Below are positions 10,949 through 22,218 of a stretch of DNA of 64,000 bases, one piece after another. Position 1 is the stretch's first letter, and every line of letters starts with the position of its first letter. Below the pieces are notes generated by a model. That model had not been told where the DNA came from. It searched no databases and saw only the letters and a program-made list of their open reading frames with translations. Origin of the DNA: Chelatococcus sambhunathii (GTDB lineage Bacteria > Pseudomonadota > Alphaproteobacteria > Rhizobiales > Beijerinckiaceae); assembly GCF_001418005.1 (NCBI RefSeq), contig NZ_LIOL01000011.1, forward strand, positions 57,534-121,533. The letters are read 5' to 3'. The translations under genes were made by a program, and so were the position numbers.

Positions 10949-11036
10949 CCTCTCGTGCGGGACGAGAGGGCCCGCCCCAACATATCGTAGGTCATCACAC
11001 GAAAGGCTTGCGCCCCGGCTGGACGTCCCGTCCAGC
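10949..11036 (+). promoter_or_regulatory. Structured leader upstream of glyA
   Basis: The 248 bp between the terminator and glyA hold two perfect 8-bp hairpins: CCTCTCGT/ACGAGAGG (10949-10969) and GCTGGACG/CGTCCAGC (11018-11036). Just before the gene, GGTGACC is directly repeated with CGGATCC between. This suggests a regulated 5' leader, but I do not recognise a known riboswitch class. Confidence 0.4.
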
Positions 11037-11105
11037 GCCTCGGGAGGCGGGCGGCCCCCGATCGTCGGTGACCCGGATCCGGTGACCTGAAGTCGAGGTG
11101 AAGCC

Positions 11106-12410
<1,305 letters not shown>

Positions 12411-12434
12411 GGCCGCCACGGCCGGAGAAGCGCC

Positions 12435-12923
12435 ATGCGCTGCCCCTATTGCGGTAATCTCGACACGCAGGTGAAGGACTCGCGCCCGACGGACGACCAT
12501 TCGGTCATCCGCCGGCGGCGCATCTGTCCCGACTGCGGCGGGCGTTTCACGACCTTCGAGCGCGTCCAGTTGCGCGAGCTCACGGTGGTGAAGCGCTCCG
12601 GCCGGCGCGTGCCCTTCGACCGGGACAAGCTGATGCAGTCCGTCTCCATCGCGCTGCGCAAGCGCTCTGTGGACGAGGAACGGGTGGAGCGCATGATCAA
12701 CGGCATCGTGCGCCAGCTCGAGAGCTCAGGCGAGACCGAGATCCCGAGTGAGAAGATCGGCGAACTCGTCATGGAAGGGCTGCGCAACCTCGACAGCGTG
12801 GCCTATGTCCGCTTCGCCTCGGTCTATCGCAATTTCCGCGAGGCCAAGGATTTCGAGGAGATCATCGGCGAGCTGGCCGGGGGAGAGATCATTCCCCTCA
12901 GGCGGGAGCACGAGGAAAGTTGA
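12435..12923 (+). CDS. nrdR: NrdR transcriptional repressor of ribonucleotide reductase genes
   Basis: A 162-residue regulator. A zinc ribbon sits at the N-terminus (MRCPYCG with [13 protein letters not shown], four cysteines), followed by an ATP-cone domain from about residue 47 ([16 protein letters not shown]). It senses ATP/dATP and represses nrd genes at NrdR boxes. It lies 24 bp after glyA, and its stop overlaps the ribD start by 4 bp. Confidence 0.97.
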   Translation: MRCPYCGNLDTQVKDSRPTDDHSVIRRRRICPDCGGRFTTFERVQLRELTVVKRSGRRVPFDRDKLMQSVSIALRKRSVDEERVERMINGIVRQLESSGETEIPSEKIGELVMEGLRNLDSVAYVRFASVYRNFREAKDFEEIIGELAGGEIIPLRREHEES

Positions 12924-14101
12924 CCGTGCCCGGACCAGCGGTTGCGCCGGAAGCCTTCTCCGCCGCGCCGTCTGCGCGTTCCCGAGAGATGCTCGATACG
13001 GGCTTCATGACGACGGCGCTCGCCCTCGGCGCGCGCAACCTCGGTCATGCCGCCCCCAACCCCTCCGTCGGTGCCGTCATCGTGGCTCACACGGCCGCGG
13101 GCTCGCTCGTCGTCGGGCGCGGCGTGACCCATCCCGGCGGGCGCCCGCATGCCGAGCGCGTGGCGCTCGATCGGGCCGGCGAGGCGGCCCGCGGCGCGAC
13201 GATGTATGTCACGCTGGAGCCTTGTTCCCACCACGGCCGCACGTCGCCCTGCTCCCAGGCCATCGTCGAGGCCGGCATCGCCCGGGTCGTCTCGGCGATC
13301 GAGGATGCCGATCCGCGCGTGCGCGGCCAGGGCCATGCCCAGCTGCGCGCCGCCGGCATCGCCGTCGAGGTCGGTCTCGGCGGGGGAGAGGCCTTCCGTC
13401 AGCATCGCGGTCACTTCCTGCGCGTCACCCAAGGCCGCCCTGCCGTGCACATCAAGCTGGCGCAGACGGCCGACGGCATCGCCGCCCGGCCCGGCACGCG
13501 ACTCATGATCACCGGCCGCGCGGCGAACGACCGGGTGCACCTGATGCGTGCCCATGCCGATGCCATCATGGTCGGCGTCGGCACCGTCCTCGCCGACGAT
13601 CCGCAACTGACCGTGCGGTTGCCGGGCATGGACGAGCGGTCGCCCCTGCGCATCGTCGTCGACAGCGCCTTGCGCACGCCGGCGACGGCGGAAATAGTCC
13701 GGACCGCGAGCGCGTGGCCGACCTGGATTGTTGCTACGGACAACGCGCCCATCGCGGCGGAGCAGGCGCTGCGTGCTGCCGGCGTCGAGGTCATGCGCGT
13801 CGCCGCCGGACCGGACGGGCGGGTGGATCTTACCGCCATGCTGCAACTCTTCGGCAGCCTCGGCCTGACGCGCATCCTGTGCGAGGGCGGACCGGCCCTT
13901 GCGGAAGCGCTGGCGAGGGCCGATCTCGTCGACGAGGTGACGCTGATCACGGCCAGCCTTGCCTATGACGGGCGCGAGGCCGGCATCGCCGCGCTCGGCC
14001 CGGCGCTCGCGGAAGCGCTCGCGGGGGAGGGAGCACTAGTGCGCTTCGGCGAGGCCATGGCGGGCGAGGACCATCTGGCCTTTTGGGAAAGGACTCGTTG
14101 A
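12920..14101 (+). CDS. ribD: Bifunctional riboflavin deaminase/reductase
   Basis: 393 residues with two domains. The N-terminal deaminase carries the zinc site HAERVAL and [13 protein letters not shown]. The C-terminal reductase starts at about residue 170 ([16 protein letters not shown]), with [12 protein letters not shown] and [11 protein letters not shown]. It catalyses the second and third steps of riboflavin synthesis. The start is a TTG overlapping the nrdR stop, preceded by GAGGAAAG, so translation is likely coupled. The first ~25 residues are a low-complexity tail not usual in the family. Confidence 0.94.
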   Translation: MTVPGPAVAPEAFSAAPSARSREMLDTGFMTTALALGARNLGHAAPNPSVGAVIVAHTAAGSLVVGRGVTHPGGRPHAERVALDRAGEAARGATMYVTLEPCSHHGRTSPCSQAIVEAGIARVVSAIEDADPRVRGQGHAQLRAAGIAVEVGLGGGEAFRQHRGHFLRVTQGRPAVHIKLAQTADGIAARPGTRLMITGRAANDRVHLMRAHADAIMVGVGTVLADDPQLTVRLPGMDERSPLRIVVDSALRTPATAEIVRTASAWPTWIVATDNAPIAAEQALRAAGVEVMRVAAGPDGRVDLTAMLQLFGSLGLTRILCEGGPALAEALARADLVDEVTLITASLAYDGREAGIAALGPALAEALAGEGALVRFGEAMAGEDHLAFWERTR

Positions 14102-14748
14102 TGTTCACCGGCATCGTGACGGATGTGGGCGAGGTGGTCGCCGCCGAGGACTTCCAGGGCACGCTGAGGCGCCTGCGTATTCATTCTGCCTACGATCCGG
14201 CCGGCATCGCCCTTGGCGCCTCTATCGCCTGCGGCGGTCCGTGCCTCACCGTCGTCGCGGTGGGCCCGCGCGAAGGCGGCTCTTGGTTCGAGGTCGATTG
14301 CGCCGCCGAGACGCTGGCGCGCACCACCGTGCCGCGCTGGCACGTGGGCACGCGCGTCAATCTCGAGCGGGCGCTGAAAATCGGTGACGAGCTCGGCGGC
14401 CACATCGTCACGGGCCACGTCGACGGTGTCGGCGAGATCATCGGCTGGGACGGCATCACCGAGACCGGCGGCGCGGACGATCCCTGGGGGCCGAGCGCCC
14501 GGGTGACGGTGCGCGCGCCGCGCGAGCTCGCGCCCTTCATCGCCGAAAAGGGGTCGGTGACGCTCGACGGCACGTCGCTCACCGTCAACGGCGTTGCCGA
14601 CGACACCTTCTCCGTGCTGCTTATCCCGCATACCATCGCGGTCACCACGTGGCGCGACCGCAAGGTGGGCGACGCGCTCAACATCGAGGTCGATCTGATG
14701 GCGCGCTACGCCGCCCGCCTTGCGGAGGCGCGAGCGGCGGGGTACTGA
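14101..14748 (+). CDS. ribE: Riboflavin synthase alpha subunit
   Basis: 215 residues with the duplicated lumazine-binding barrel. It begins with [10 protein letters not shown], the invariant N-terminus of the family. [13 protein letters not shown] and [10 protein letters not shown] mark the two half-repeats. It dismutates two lumazine molecules to riboflavin. The ATG overlaps the ribD stop by one base (TGATG). The symbol ribC is also used for this gene. Confidence 0.94.
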   Translation: MFTGIVTDVGEVVAAEDFQGTLRRLRIHSAYDPAGIALGASIACGGPCLTVVAVGPREGGSWFEVDCAAETLARTTVPRWHVGTRVNLERALKIGDELGGHIVTGHVDGVGEIIGWDGITETGGADDPWGPSARVTVRAPRELAPFIAEKGSVTLDGTSLTVNGVADDTFSVLLIPHTIAVTTWRDRKVGDALNIEVDLMARYAARLAEARAAGY

Positions 14749-14849
14749 CGCGAGCAAGATTTCCTGATCGACGAACCCGTGGCCGCGACGGCTGCGGTCC
14801 CGATTGTCCGGGCGGGTTCCCGTCCCGCCGCGCAAACGAAAAGAACATC

Positions 14850-15344
14850 ATGGCCGGTCCACGCCAAGCCCAACTTGACGCCGCGCCCCTGCCGGGCGCA
14901 CGTGTCCTCATTGTCGAGGCGCGCTTCTACGACGAGATCGCCGACGAACTGCTGGCCGGCGCCGAGGCCGCCATCGCGGCGGCCGGTGCCGAGAGCCACC
15001 TCATCACCGTGCCCGGTGCGCTCGAGGCCCCGGCCATGGCCGCTATTGCGCTCGATGCGGCCGAGGCTGCCGGCCGGCCCTTCGATGCGGTGGTCGTGCT
15101 CGGCTGCGTCATCCGCGGCGAGACTGGCCATTACGACATCGTCGCCGGCGAGAGCGCGCGCGCGCTGATGGACCTGTCGGTTTCGCGCCGCATCCCGCTC
15201 GGCAACGGCATCCTGACGGTGGAGAACGAGGCGCAGGCCTTCGCCCGCGCCCGTGTCGCGGAGATGAACAAGGGCGGCGGCGCGGCCGAGGCGGCACTCG
15301 CCGTGCTGCGCCACAAGCGGGCGCTGGCGGAGGTGTTGCGATGA
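14850..15344 (+). CDS. ribH: 6,7-dimethyl-8-ribityllumazine synthase
   Basis: 164 residues. The [32 protein letters not shown] and [13 protein letters not shown] blocks form the substrate site of lumazine synthase, with the catalytic histidine in GHYDIV. It makes the substrate of the preceding enzyme. A 101-bp gap after ribE has no other gene. The stop overlaps the nusB start by 4 bp. Confidence 0.95.
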   Translation: MAGPRQAQLDAAPLPGARVLIVEARFYDEIADELLAGAEAAIAAAGAESHLITVPGALEAPAMAAIALDAAEAAGRPFDAVVVLGCVIRGETGHYDIVAGESARALMDLSVSRRIPLGNGILTVENEAQAFARARVAEMNKGGGAAEAALAVLRHKRALAEVLR

Positions 15345-15805
15345 GCCGCAGCGAGATGCGCAGCGCCGCCCGGCTCGCCGCCGTGCAGGCGCTCTACGAG
15401 ATGGACATCGCCGTCACGGGCGTCATGGAGGCCGTCGCCGAGTTCGAGAACCACTGGATCGGCCGCGAGGTCGAGGGCGTGACCTTCCGCGCGCCCGACG
15501 TCGACCTGTTCCGCGACATCATCGCCGGCGTGGTACGTGAGCAGAAGCTCGTGGACCGCCGCCTCGACGAGGCGCTCGCCAAGGGATGGCCGCTGAAGCG
15601 CGTCGAGGTGGTGCTGCGGGCCGTGCTGCGCGCCGGCGCCTACGAGCTCTTCTTCCGCAAGGACATCCCGGTCCGCGTCACCATCTCGGAATATGTCGAC
15701 GTCGCCCGCGCCTTCTACGACGAGGACGAGCCGGGCCTCGTCAATGCCGTGCTCGACGCGCTGGCGCGCAGCGTGCGGGCGGCCGAGCTCGCGACGCGCC
15801 CCTGA
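15341..15805 (+). CDS. nusB: Transcription antitermination factor NusB
   Basis: 154 residues, all helical. The N-terminal [16 protein letters not shown] and the C-terminal [29 protein letters not shown] segments are typical. It binds boxA RNA with S10 during rRNA transcription. Its usual place after ribH is kept. Confidence 0.95.
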   Translation: MSRSEMRSAARLAAVQALYEMDIAVTGVMEAVAEFENHWIGREVEGVTFRAPDVDLFRDIIAGVVREQKLVDRRLDEALAKGWPLKRVEVVLRAVLRAGAYELFFRKDIPVRVTISEYVDVARAFYDEDEPGLVNAVLDALARSVRAAELATRP

Positions 15806-15812
15806 GGCGGGC

Positions 15813-16808
15813 ATGGCGGGCGGCTCACCCTTCAGCGAAGACGAACTGATCGGGCGCTTCCTCGCGCCGCTCGCCGGCGAGGGCGGCTTCGGCCTCAAGG
15901 ACGACACGGCGCTCCTGTCGCTGCCGGAGGGCGAGGAACTCGTCCTGACGGTTGATGCTGTCGTCGCCGGGGTGCACTTCCTGCCGGACGATCCGCCGGG
16001 CTCCATCGCCCGCAAGGCCTTGCGGGTCAATCTTTCGGACCTCGCCGCCAAGGGGGCCGCGCCGCGCGGCTTCCTGCTCGTCCTTGCCCTGCCGCCCGGC
16101 TGGACGGAGGGGTGGATGGCCGATTTCGCCGCCGGGCTCGGCGAGGATGCGGCGGCCTATGGCTGCCCGCTGCTCGGCGGCGACACCGTGCGGACGCCCG
16201 GGCCTCTGACGCTGTCGATCACCGCCTTCGGTGCCGTGCCGCAGGGCACGATGGTGCCGCGCACGGGTGCGCACGAAGGTGACGCGGTGCTCGTCAGCGG
16301 CACCATCGGCGATGCCGCGCTCGGCCTCGCGCTCCACACGGGCAAGGCTGGCGCCTGGGCGGCGGCCCTGACGGAGGAGGAGCGGGCATGCCTCGTCGAT
16401 CGCTATCTCCACCCTCGGCCGCGGACGAATCTCGCCGCGGCCGTCCGGGCGAATGCGCGGGCGGCGATGGACGTTTCCGACGGTCTCGTCGGCGATTTCG
16501 CCAAGATGCTGCGTGCCGCCCGGCTCGGCGGCGAGATCGACCTCGCGCTTCTGCCCCTGTCCACCGCGGCGCGTTCTGCGCTCGACGCAGATGAGACCCT
16601 CGTTGAGGCCATCGCGACGGGGGGCGACGATTATGAAATCCTCTGCACGGTCCCCGAGAGCGGAGTCGCTGGGTTTGTGGAGGCTGCCCGCAGTGCCGGC
16701 ACGCCACTGACCCGGATCGGGACCGTGGGCGCCCCCGGTGGCGGGCTGACCATCCGCGACGGGGCAGGCGAGCGGCAGTTCGCCAGGGGCTCCTACGGGC
16801 ATTTCTGA
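15813..16808 (+). CDS. thiL: Thiamine-monophosphate kinase
   Basis: 331 residues. The N-terminal DDTALLSLPEGEELVLTVDAVV motif, GGDTVRTPGPLTLSITAFG and the AAMDVSDGLVGDFAKML segment match ThiL of the PurM/ThiL superfamily. It phosphorylates thiamine monophosphate to the active diphosphate. The ATG lies 7 bp after the nusB stop, the usual order. Confidence 0.94.
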   Translation: MAGGSPFSEDELIGRFLAPLAGEGGFGLKDDTALLSLPEGEELVLTVDAVVAGVHFLPDDPPGSIARKALRVNLSDLAAKGAAPRGFLLVLALPPGWTEGWMADFAAGLGEDAAAYGCPLLGGDTVRTPGPLTLSITAFGAVPQGTMVPRTGAHEGDAVLVSGTIGDAALGLALHTGKAGAWAAALTEEERACLVDRYLHPRPRTNLAAAVRANARAAMDVSDGLVGDFAKMLRAARLGGEIDLALLPLSTAARSALDADETLVEAIATGGDDYEILCTVPESGVAGFVEAARSAGTPLTRIGTVGAPGGGLTIRDGAGERQFARGSYGHF

Positions 16809-16831
16809 GGCGGTTGAAGCGAGGGCTGACG

Positions 16832-18034
16832 GTGGTTGAGATCGACGACAGGCTGGCCCGGCGCAACGCGATCATTCTGGCGGGAGCCCAGGCCTTCGGT
16901 GCCGCCAGCCCGCCCATCGTCGTGTCGCTCGGCGGCATCGTCGGTGTATGGCTGGCGCCGGACAAGGCGCTGGCGACCCTGCCGGTGAGCCTGTTCAATC
17001 TCGGCGTGGCCGCCGGCACCATCCCCGCCGCGATGCTGATGCGCCATCTCGGCCGGCGCTCGGGCTATGTCGTCGGGGCGGTCCTCGGCGCGCTCGCGGG
17101 GCTCGTCGCGGCCGGCGGCATCTATGTCGGCGCCTTCCTGATCTTCTGCCTCGGCACATTCCTCGCCGGCAACTACTCCTCCTTCGTTCAGAGCTACCGC
17201 TTCGCGGCCACGGACGGGGCGAGCTTCGCCTTCCGCCCGCGAGCCATCTCCTTCGTCATGGTGGGCGGGCTCTTGGCGGCGGTCATCGGGCCGCAGGTCG
17301 CGATCCACACGCGCGACCTCTTCCCCGGGGCGCCGTTCGTCGGCAGCTTCCTCGGCCAGGGGGCGCTCGCGCTCATCGCCCTGCCCATCCTCTTCATGTT
17401 GCGGCCGGTGCCGATGCCGGCGGCTGCCCATGGCGGCGGCCGGCCCCTGTGGCAGATCGTGCGGGCGCCGCGCTTCATCGTGGCCGTCAGCGCCGGCACC
17501 GTCACCTATGCCCTGATGAGCTTCGTGATGACGGCCGCGCCCGTCGCCATGGTCGGCTGCGGCCATACGGTGGGGGAGGCGACGCTTGGCATTCAGTGGC
17601 ACGTGCTCGCCATGTTCGGGCCAAGCTTCGTCACCGGCCGTCTCATCAACCGCATCGGCCACAGCGCCACCACCGCACTCGGCCTGCTGCTCATCGCCGC
17701 CGCGGCGGGCGTCGCCCTGTGGGGGCTGGCGGTGGCGCATTTCTGGCTGTCGCTCGTCCTGCTCGGCGTCGGCTGGAATCTCGGCTTCATCGGCGCCACC
17801 GCCATGGTCACCGAGTGCTACCGGCCCGAGGAGCGGGCGAAGGTGCAGGCGGCGAACGACTTCCTGATGTTCGGTACGGTCGCCGTCGCGTCCTTCTCCT
17901 CGGGCAAGCTGCTCGACGTGGCCGGCTGGGAAACAGTGAACTGGATCGTCTTTCCCCTCGTCACGCTCGTCCTCGTGATGATCGGCGTGCAGGAACTGAT
18001 GACCCGCCTGCGGACACGCCAGATCTCGGCCTGA
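16832..18034 (+). CDS. Major facilitator superfamily transporter
   Basis: About 400 residues with 12 predicted membrane segments. Loop 2-3 carries the MRHLGRRSGYVVG motif of the MFS, and a long central loop lies around residues 195-215. Substrate is not evident. The GTG at 16832 follows GAGGG at good spacing; a TTG at 16814 is the alternative and lies just after thiL. It seems to be the last gene of the glyA transcript, and a hairpin with a T run follows. Confidence 0.85.
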   Translation: MVEIDDRLARRNAIILAGAQAFGAASPPIVVSLGGIVGVWLAPDKALATLPVSLFNLGVAAGTIPAAMLMRHLGRRSGYVVGAVLGALAGLVAAGGIYVGAFLIFCLGTFLAGNYSSFVQSYRFAATDGASFAFRPRAISFVMVGGLLAAVIGPQVAIHTRDLFPGAPFVGSFLGQGALALIALPILFMLRPVPMPAAAHGGGRPLWQIVRAPRFIVAVSAGTVTYALMSFVMTAAPVAMVGCGHTVGEATLGIQWHVLAMFGPSFVTGRLINRIGHSATTALGLLLIAAAAGVALWGLAVAHFWLSLVLLGVGWNLGFIGATAMVTECYRPEERAKVQAANDFLMFGTVAVASFSSGKLLDVAGWETVNWIVFPLVTLVLVMIGVQELMTRLRTRQISA

Positions 18035-18060
18035 AGCAGACCCAAAACGCCTCCAAACAG

Positions 18061-18112
18061 AAAAAAGCCGGCCCGCGTCACGTAAAGTCGTTTGCTTTGG
18101 CCCGGTTTTTTT
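18061..18112 (+). terminator. Terminator after the MFS gene
   Basis: A6-GCCGGCCC pairs with GGCCCGG-T7 across a 24-nt loop with one mismatch, ending in a T run. It closes the glyA-to-MFS block before hppA. Confidence 0.7.
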
Positions 18113-18125
18113 GTTCACCTCAGCG

Positions 18126-18187
18126 CGAGCCCCAGAAAACGACGAGGCTCGGGGGGTGAGACGTCGGCCATCCGGCCGTACGGCCGG
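18126..18187 (+). promoter_or_regulatory. Hairpin-rich leader of hppA
   Basis: Upstream of hppA are CGAGCC/GGCTCG (18126-18151) and the 16-bp perfect palindrome CCGGCCGTACGGCCGG (18172-18187). They may shape the mRNA leader. I see no known element. Confidence 0.3.
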
Positions 18188-18229
18188 AACCTGTGCGTGC
18201 AATCCCTCCCGCTCACTAGGGATGGAAAA

Positions 18230-20353
18230 ATGACCGCACTGATTTTGATCATAGCCGCGGGCGCGCTTTCTATCGTCTACGGCGTCTATACCATTCAGTC
18301 CGTCATGGCGGCCGATGCCGGCAGCCAGCGTATGCAGGAAATTGCGAGTGCCATCCGGGAGGGCGCTCAGGCTTATCTGCGGCGGCAATATTCGACGATC
18401 GGTATCGTCGGCATCGTGCTGTTCCTCGCGCTCGCGTGGTTTCTCGGGCTTACGGTGGCCATCGGCTTCGCGATCGGTGCGGTCCTTTCGGCAGCGGCCG
18501 GTTTCATCGGCATGAACGTGTCGGTGCGCGCCAACGTGCGCACCGCCCAGGCGGCCTCCCGTTCCCTTGCGGCGGGCCTCGACCTCGCTTTCAAGTCAGG
18601 CGCGGTCACAGGATTGCTCGTTGCCGGCCTCGCCCTCCTCGGCGTCGCCGGCTACTACACGGTGCTGACGCAGGCGATGGGCCTCACCGTCGCCGACCGC
18701 ACGGTGGTCGACGCGCTCGTGGCGCTCGGCTTCGGCGCCTCTCTCATCTCGATCTTCGCCCGTCTCGGCGGCGGCATCTTCACCAAGGGCGCTGATGTCG
18801 GCGGCGACCTTGTCGGCAAGGTGGAGGCCGGCATCCCGGAGGACGATCCGCGCAACCCGGCCACCATCGCCGACAATGTCGGCGACAACGTTGGCGACTG
18901 TGCCGGCATGGCGGCCGACCTCTTCGAGACCTATGCCGTCACGGTCGTCGCCACCATGGTACTCGCCGCGATCTTCTTCGTCGGCCAGCCGGTGCTCGAT
19001 GCCGTGCTGCTCTATCCGCTTGCCATCGGTGGCGTCTGCATCGTCACGTCCATCATCGGCACCTTCTTCGTCAAGCTCGGCGCCAACCAGTCGATCATGG
19101 GCGCGCTCTACAGAGGCTTCATCGCCACCGGCGTGCTGTCGCTCGTCGCGCTCGCCATCGTCACCTGGCTCATCTTCGGCGGCTTCGGCACGGTGCTGAC
19201 GACCGGCGGCGGCACCAGCTTCACGGCGGGCGATCTCTTCTGGTGCGGGGCGATCGGCCTCGTCGTCACGGCTCTCATCGTCATCATCACGGAGTACTAC
19301 ACCGGCACCGACTACCGGCCCGTGAAATCCATCGCCGCGGCCTCCGTCACGGGCCATGGCACCAATGTCATCCAGGGCCTCGCCGTCTCGCTCGAGTCGA
19401 CGGCGCTGCCCGCCCTCGTCATCGTCGCCGGCATCGTCGTGACCTATTCTCTCGCTGGGCTCTTCGGCATTGCCGTTGCCGTGACGGCCATGCTGGCCCT
19501 GGCCGGTTTCGTGGTCGCGCTCGACGCCTTTGGGCCGGTGACGGACAACGCCGGCGGGATTGCCGAGATGGCCGGCCTGCCGGGGGACGTGCGCAAGTCA
19601 ACCGATGCACTCGATGCTGTCGGCAACACGACGAAGGCCGTCACCAAGGGTTATGCCATCGGCTCGGCTGGTCTCGGTGCCCTGGTGCTCTTCGCTGCCT
19701 ACACCTCGGACCTCAACTTCTTCGTCGCCAATGCCGAGCGGTTTCCCTATTTCGCGGGCGTCTCGGTCGATTTCTCGCTGTCCAACCCATACGTCGTCGT
19801 CGGGCTCCTGTTCGGCGGCCTGCTGCCGTTCCTCTTCGGCGGCATGGGCATGACGGCGGTGGGCCGGGCCGGCGGCGCCGTAGTCGAGGAGGTGCGCCGC
19901 CAGTTCCGCGAGAAGCCGGGCATCATGGCGGGCAAGGACAGGCCGGACTACGGCCGTGCCGTCGACATGCTGACGAAGGCGGCCATCAAGGAGATGATCG
20001 TTCCCTCGCTCCTGCCGGTGCTCTCGCCGATCGTCGCCTATGTCATCGTGCTCGCCATCGCCGGCAAGAACAACGCCTTCGCCGCGGTCGGCGCCATGCT
20101 GCTCGGCGTCATCCTCACCGGCCTCTTCGTCGCCATCTCGATGACGTCGGGCGGCGGTGCCTGGGACAACGCCAAGAAGTATATCGAGGAGGGACACCAT
20201 GGAGGCAAGGGTTCGGACGCTCACAAGGCGGCCGTGACGGGCGACACGGTTGGCGACCCCTACAAGGACACTGCCGGCCCGGCTGTGAACCCGATGATCA
20301 AGATCACCAATATCGTGGCGCTGTTGCTGCTGGCGATCCTCGCCCACATGTAG
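18230..20353 (+). CDS. hppA: K+-independent membrane-bound proton-translocating pyrophosphatase
   Basis: A 707-residue protein with about 16 membrane segments that couples pyrophosphate hydrolysis to H+ pumping. The substrate loop is [20 protein letters not shown], followed by [19 protein letters not shown]; a second acidic cluster is [13 protein letters not shown]. The residue that sets potassium dependence is Lys in [10 protein letters not shown], which marks the K+-independent, H+-only class. The ATG at 18230 follows AGGGATGGAA. A strong terminator follows. Confidence 0.96.
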   Translation: MTALILIIAAGALSIVYGVYTIQSVMAADAGSQRMQEIASAIREGAQAYLRRQYSTIGIVGIVLFLALAWFLGLTVAIGFAIGAVLSAAAGFIGMNVSVRANVRTAQAASRSLAAGLDLAFKSGAVTGLLVAGLALLGVAGYYTVLTQAMGLTVADRTVVDALVALGFGASLISIFARLGGGIFTKGADVGGDLVGKVEAGIPEDDPRNPATIADNVGDNVGDCAGMAADLFETYAVTVVATMVLAAIFFVGQPVLDAVLLYPLAIGGVCIVTSIIGTFFVKLGANQSIMGALYRGFIATGVLSLVALAIVTWLIFGGFGTVLTTGGGTSFTAGDLFWCGAIGLVVTALIVIITEYYTGTDYRPVKSIAAASVTGHGTNVIQGLAVSLESTALPALVIVAGIVVTYSLAGLFGIAVAVTAMLALAGFVVALDAFGPVTDNAGGIAEMAGLPGDVRKSTDALDAVGNTTKAVTKGYAIGSAGLGALVLFAAYTSDLNFFVANAERFPYFAGVSVDFSLSNPYVVVGLLFGGLLPFLFGGMGMTAVGRAGGAVVEEVRRQFREKPGIMAGKDRPDYGRAVDMLTKAAIKEMIVPSLLPVLSPIVAYVIVLAIAGKNNAFAAVGAMLLGVILTGLFVAISMTSGGGAWDNAKKYIEEGHHGGKGSDAHKAAVTGDTVGDPYKDTAGPAVNPMIKITNIVALLLLAILAHM

Positions 20354-20374
20354 TGAAGCGCCGCGCACATAGAA

Positions 20375-20404
20375 AAACCCCGCGGCAGCGATGCCGCGGG
20401 GTTT
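20375..20404. terminator. Bidirectional terminator between hppA and bamE
   Basis: A perfect 13-bp stem (AAACCCCGCGGCA and complement) with a GCGA loop, flanked by A and T runs. It serves hppA on one strand and bamE on the other. Confidence 0.9.
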
Positions 20405-20425
20405 CCTGTTTCCGGATGGCGCCGG

Positions 20426-20914
20426 TCAGGCGCCGAAGGGGTTGAATGTCGCCCCTCCGCCGCCGCCGGTTGCGCGCAGCAACTGGCCGATCAGCGACAG
20501 CTCGGAGCCGCTCGTGGGCGTCGTGCGGGTGATGAAGTCGAACACGACGCCATCCTTGAGGCCGTAGTTGGCGAGGCGCTCGACCTTGAAGTTCTTGTCG
20601 AAATAGATGGCGAGCACGCGCTGCTCGACGAGCCGCGGGCTCATGAACTGCACCGGCCGCTCGAAGGTCTGGCTGATGTAATAGAAGGTCTTGTTGCCGA
20701 CCGTCGAGACGGTGGAGGGCGTGCCCATCCGCTCCAGCACCTTCTCCACGCTCGTGCCGGGCTTCATCTCGGCCACGACGCGCTCGTCGATCACGTAGCC
20801 CTTGGTCAGGGTCTCGGTGGTGCTGCTGCAGGCTGCGAGCCCCATCGCCAAGGTCGCGCCGACGAGACAACGCGCCGCGATGCGTTGGAAAGATAGAGAC
20901 TTTCGCAATGCCAT
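20426..20914 (-). CDS. bamE: Outer membrane protein assembly factor BamE (SmpA/OmlA) lipoprotein
   Basis: A 162-residue lipoprotein with lipobox GLAACSS at about residue 29. The mature part has the SmpA/OmlA fold: GYVIDERVVAEMKPGTSVEKVLERMGTPS, then FYYISQ and RVLAIYFD. It is a small subunit of the BAM complex that inserts outer membrane beta-barrels. A glycine-rich tail ends the protein. The ATG at 20914 is taken; a GTG three codons upstream is possible. It is divergent from the next gene. Confidence 0.92.
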   Translation of the reverse strand: MALRKSLSFQRIAARCLVGATLAMGLAACSSTTETLTKGYVIDERVVAEMKPGTSVEKVLERMGTPSTVSTVGNKTFYYISQTFERPVQFMSPRLVEQRVLAIYFDKNFKVERLANYGLKDGVVFDFITRTTPTSGSELSLIGQLLRATGGGGGATFNPFGA

Positions 20915-21034
20915 ACCGTCCACCTGTGTTATGGGACCGGGGGCTCCGCCCCGGACTTGCGATGGGACCCGCCGATGCCGTAGCGCGCACGCGGGCCTTT
21001 TGCAAGGCGTGGTGAGAAGGTTAAGAAGGTCGGC

Positions 21035-21574
21035 ATGATCTTGTCTTTTCTGCGTCGCCGGCGTCCCAACGACGTCATCGAGGACCTCTATCAACGGGTC
21101 GCCAGGGCGGCGCGCCAGCCTGCGCTGTTCCTTGAGCTCGGCTTTCCCGATACGGCGGAAGGCCGCTTCGAGGCGCTGGTGCTGCATGTCGCGCTCATCG
21201 TGCGGCGGCTCAACGCGCTGTCCGCGCCGGCGCCCGATGCCGGGCAGGATCTGGTCGACGTGATGTTCCGCGAGCTTGATCGCGCGCTGCGCGAGCTCGG
21301 CACCAGCGACCTTGCCGTGCCCAAGCGCATGAAGGCGCTCGCCGGCATTTTCAACGACCGCATGCGGCGCTATGCGGCCGCCGTCGATGCCGGAGACGAG
21401 ACGGAACTGCGGCGCCTTCTTGCCGTTCGCCTCGGTGAACCCGCCGAGCGCCATGCCGCGCTGGCCGCCTACGTGCGGGCGAGCGCGGCCGATCTCGACG
21501 GCCTCGACTTCGATGCCCTGTTGCAGCGGCCGGATCCCTTCCCGCCTGCTGTACGATTCGTTGAAAGGACCTGA
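21035..21574 (+). CDS. Ubiquinol-cytochrome c chaperone family protein
   Basis: 179 residues matching the CBP3/UQCC1 domain of Alphaproteobacteria: VARAARQPALFLELGFPDTAEGRFEALVLHVALIVRRL, the MFRELDRALRELG segment and the MKALAGIFNDRM block. The mitochondrial relatives help assemble cytochrome bc1. It leads a rightward run with DUF177, plsX and fabH, 2 bp before the next start. Confidence 0.88.
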   Translation: MILSFLRRRRPNDVIEDLYQRVARAARQPALFLELGFPDTAEGRFEALVLHVALIVRRLNALSAPAPDAGQDLVDVMFRELDRALRELGTSDLAVPKRMKALAGIFNDRMRRYAAAVDAGDETELRRLLAVRLGEPAERHAALAAYVRASAADLDGLDFDALLQRPDPFPPAVRFVERT

Positions 21575-21576
21575 CC

Positions 21577-22119
21577 ATGACCGCGGCGTCCGATGCGCTT
21601 CTGTCCCGCCCCATCGCCGTTGCCGATGTTCCGGCTGCGGGCCTCGAGGTGACGGTGGAAGCGAGCGAGGCCGAACGGGCAGAGCTTGCCAGACGTTTCG
21701 GTACGGGCCCCATCGACAGGCTCGTCGGCTCGTTCAGCCTGACGGGCACGAGCGAGCGCATTCATGTGACCGGGATTGTCGAGGCCGGGTTGATTCAGAC
21801 CTGCGTCGTCACACTGGAGCCGTTCGCTACCAACATGCGCGAGGAAGTCGATGTCACCTTCATGTCGACGCCGGCGCTGGAGCGCTGGCGCGCCGCCTTC
21901 GAGGAACCGGAGGCGGGCGAGACACCCGCAGAGGACGAGCCCGACGAGATCGTCGGCGGCGCTGTCGATCTCGGCGCTGTCACCGCGGAGTTCTTTGCCC
22001 TCGGGCTCGATCCCTATCCGCGCAAGCCGGGGGCGCAATTCCAGTACGAGGGTGGCGATGATGGCAAGACATCGCCCTTTGCCGTGCTGAAGAACCTGCC
22101 CCGGCGCGAGGGGCAATGA
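21577..22119 (+). CDS. DUF177 (YceD family) domain-containing protein
   Basis: 180 residues. It matches the YceD/DUF177 family by the QTCVVTLEPF core and the acidic region followed by ALGLDPYPRKPGAQF near the C-terminus. YceD is linked to 23S rRNA accumulation; the zinc-type cysteines are reduced to one here. It normally precedes rpmF or plsX; rpmF is absent at this place. Confidence 0.85.
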   Translation: MTAASDALLSRPIAVADVPAAGLEVTVEASEAERAELARRFGTGPIDRLVGSFSLTGTSERIHVTGIVEAGLIQTCVVTLEPFATNMREEVDVTFMSTPALERWRAAFEEPEAGETPAEDEPDEIVGGAVDLGAVTAEFFALGLDPYPRKPGAQFQYEGGDDGKTSPFAVLKNLPRREGQ

Positions 22120-22218
22120 GCGCCGCAAGGCATTTTCGAGTTGCGGGGGACGTGCGCTTCGCTATTGTCCGCCGTCCCTTGCACGTGGGGACGCATTTCG
22201 GGAGTTCGGGCTGAACCT

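Noticed and set aside
12900..12960. FMN riboswitch before ribD
   Set aside because: ribD overlaps nrdR by 4 bp, so there is no leader to hold one.
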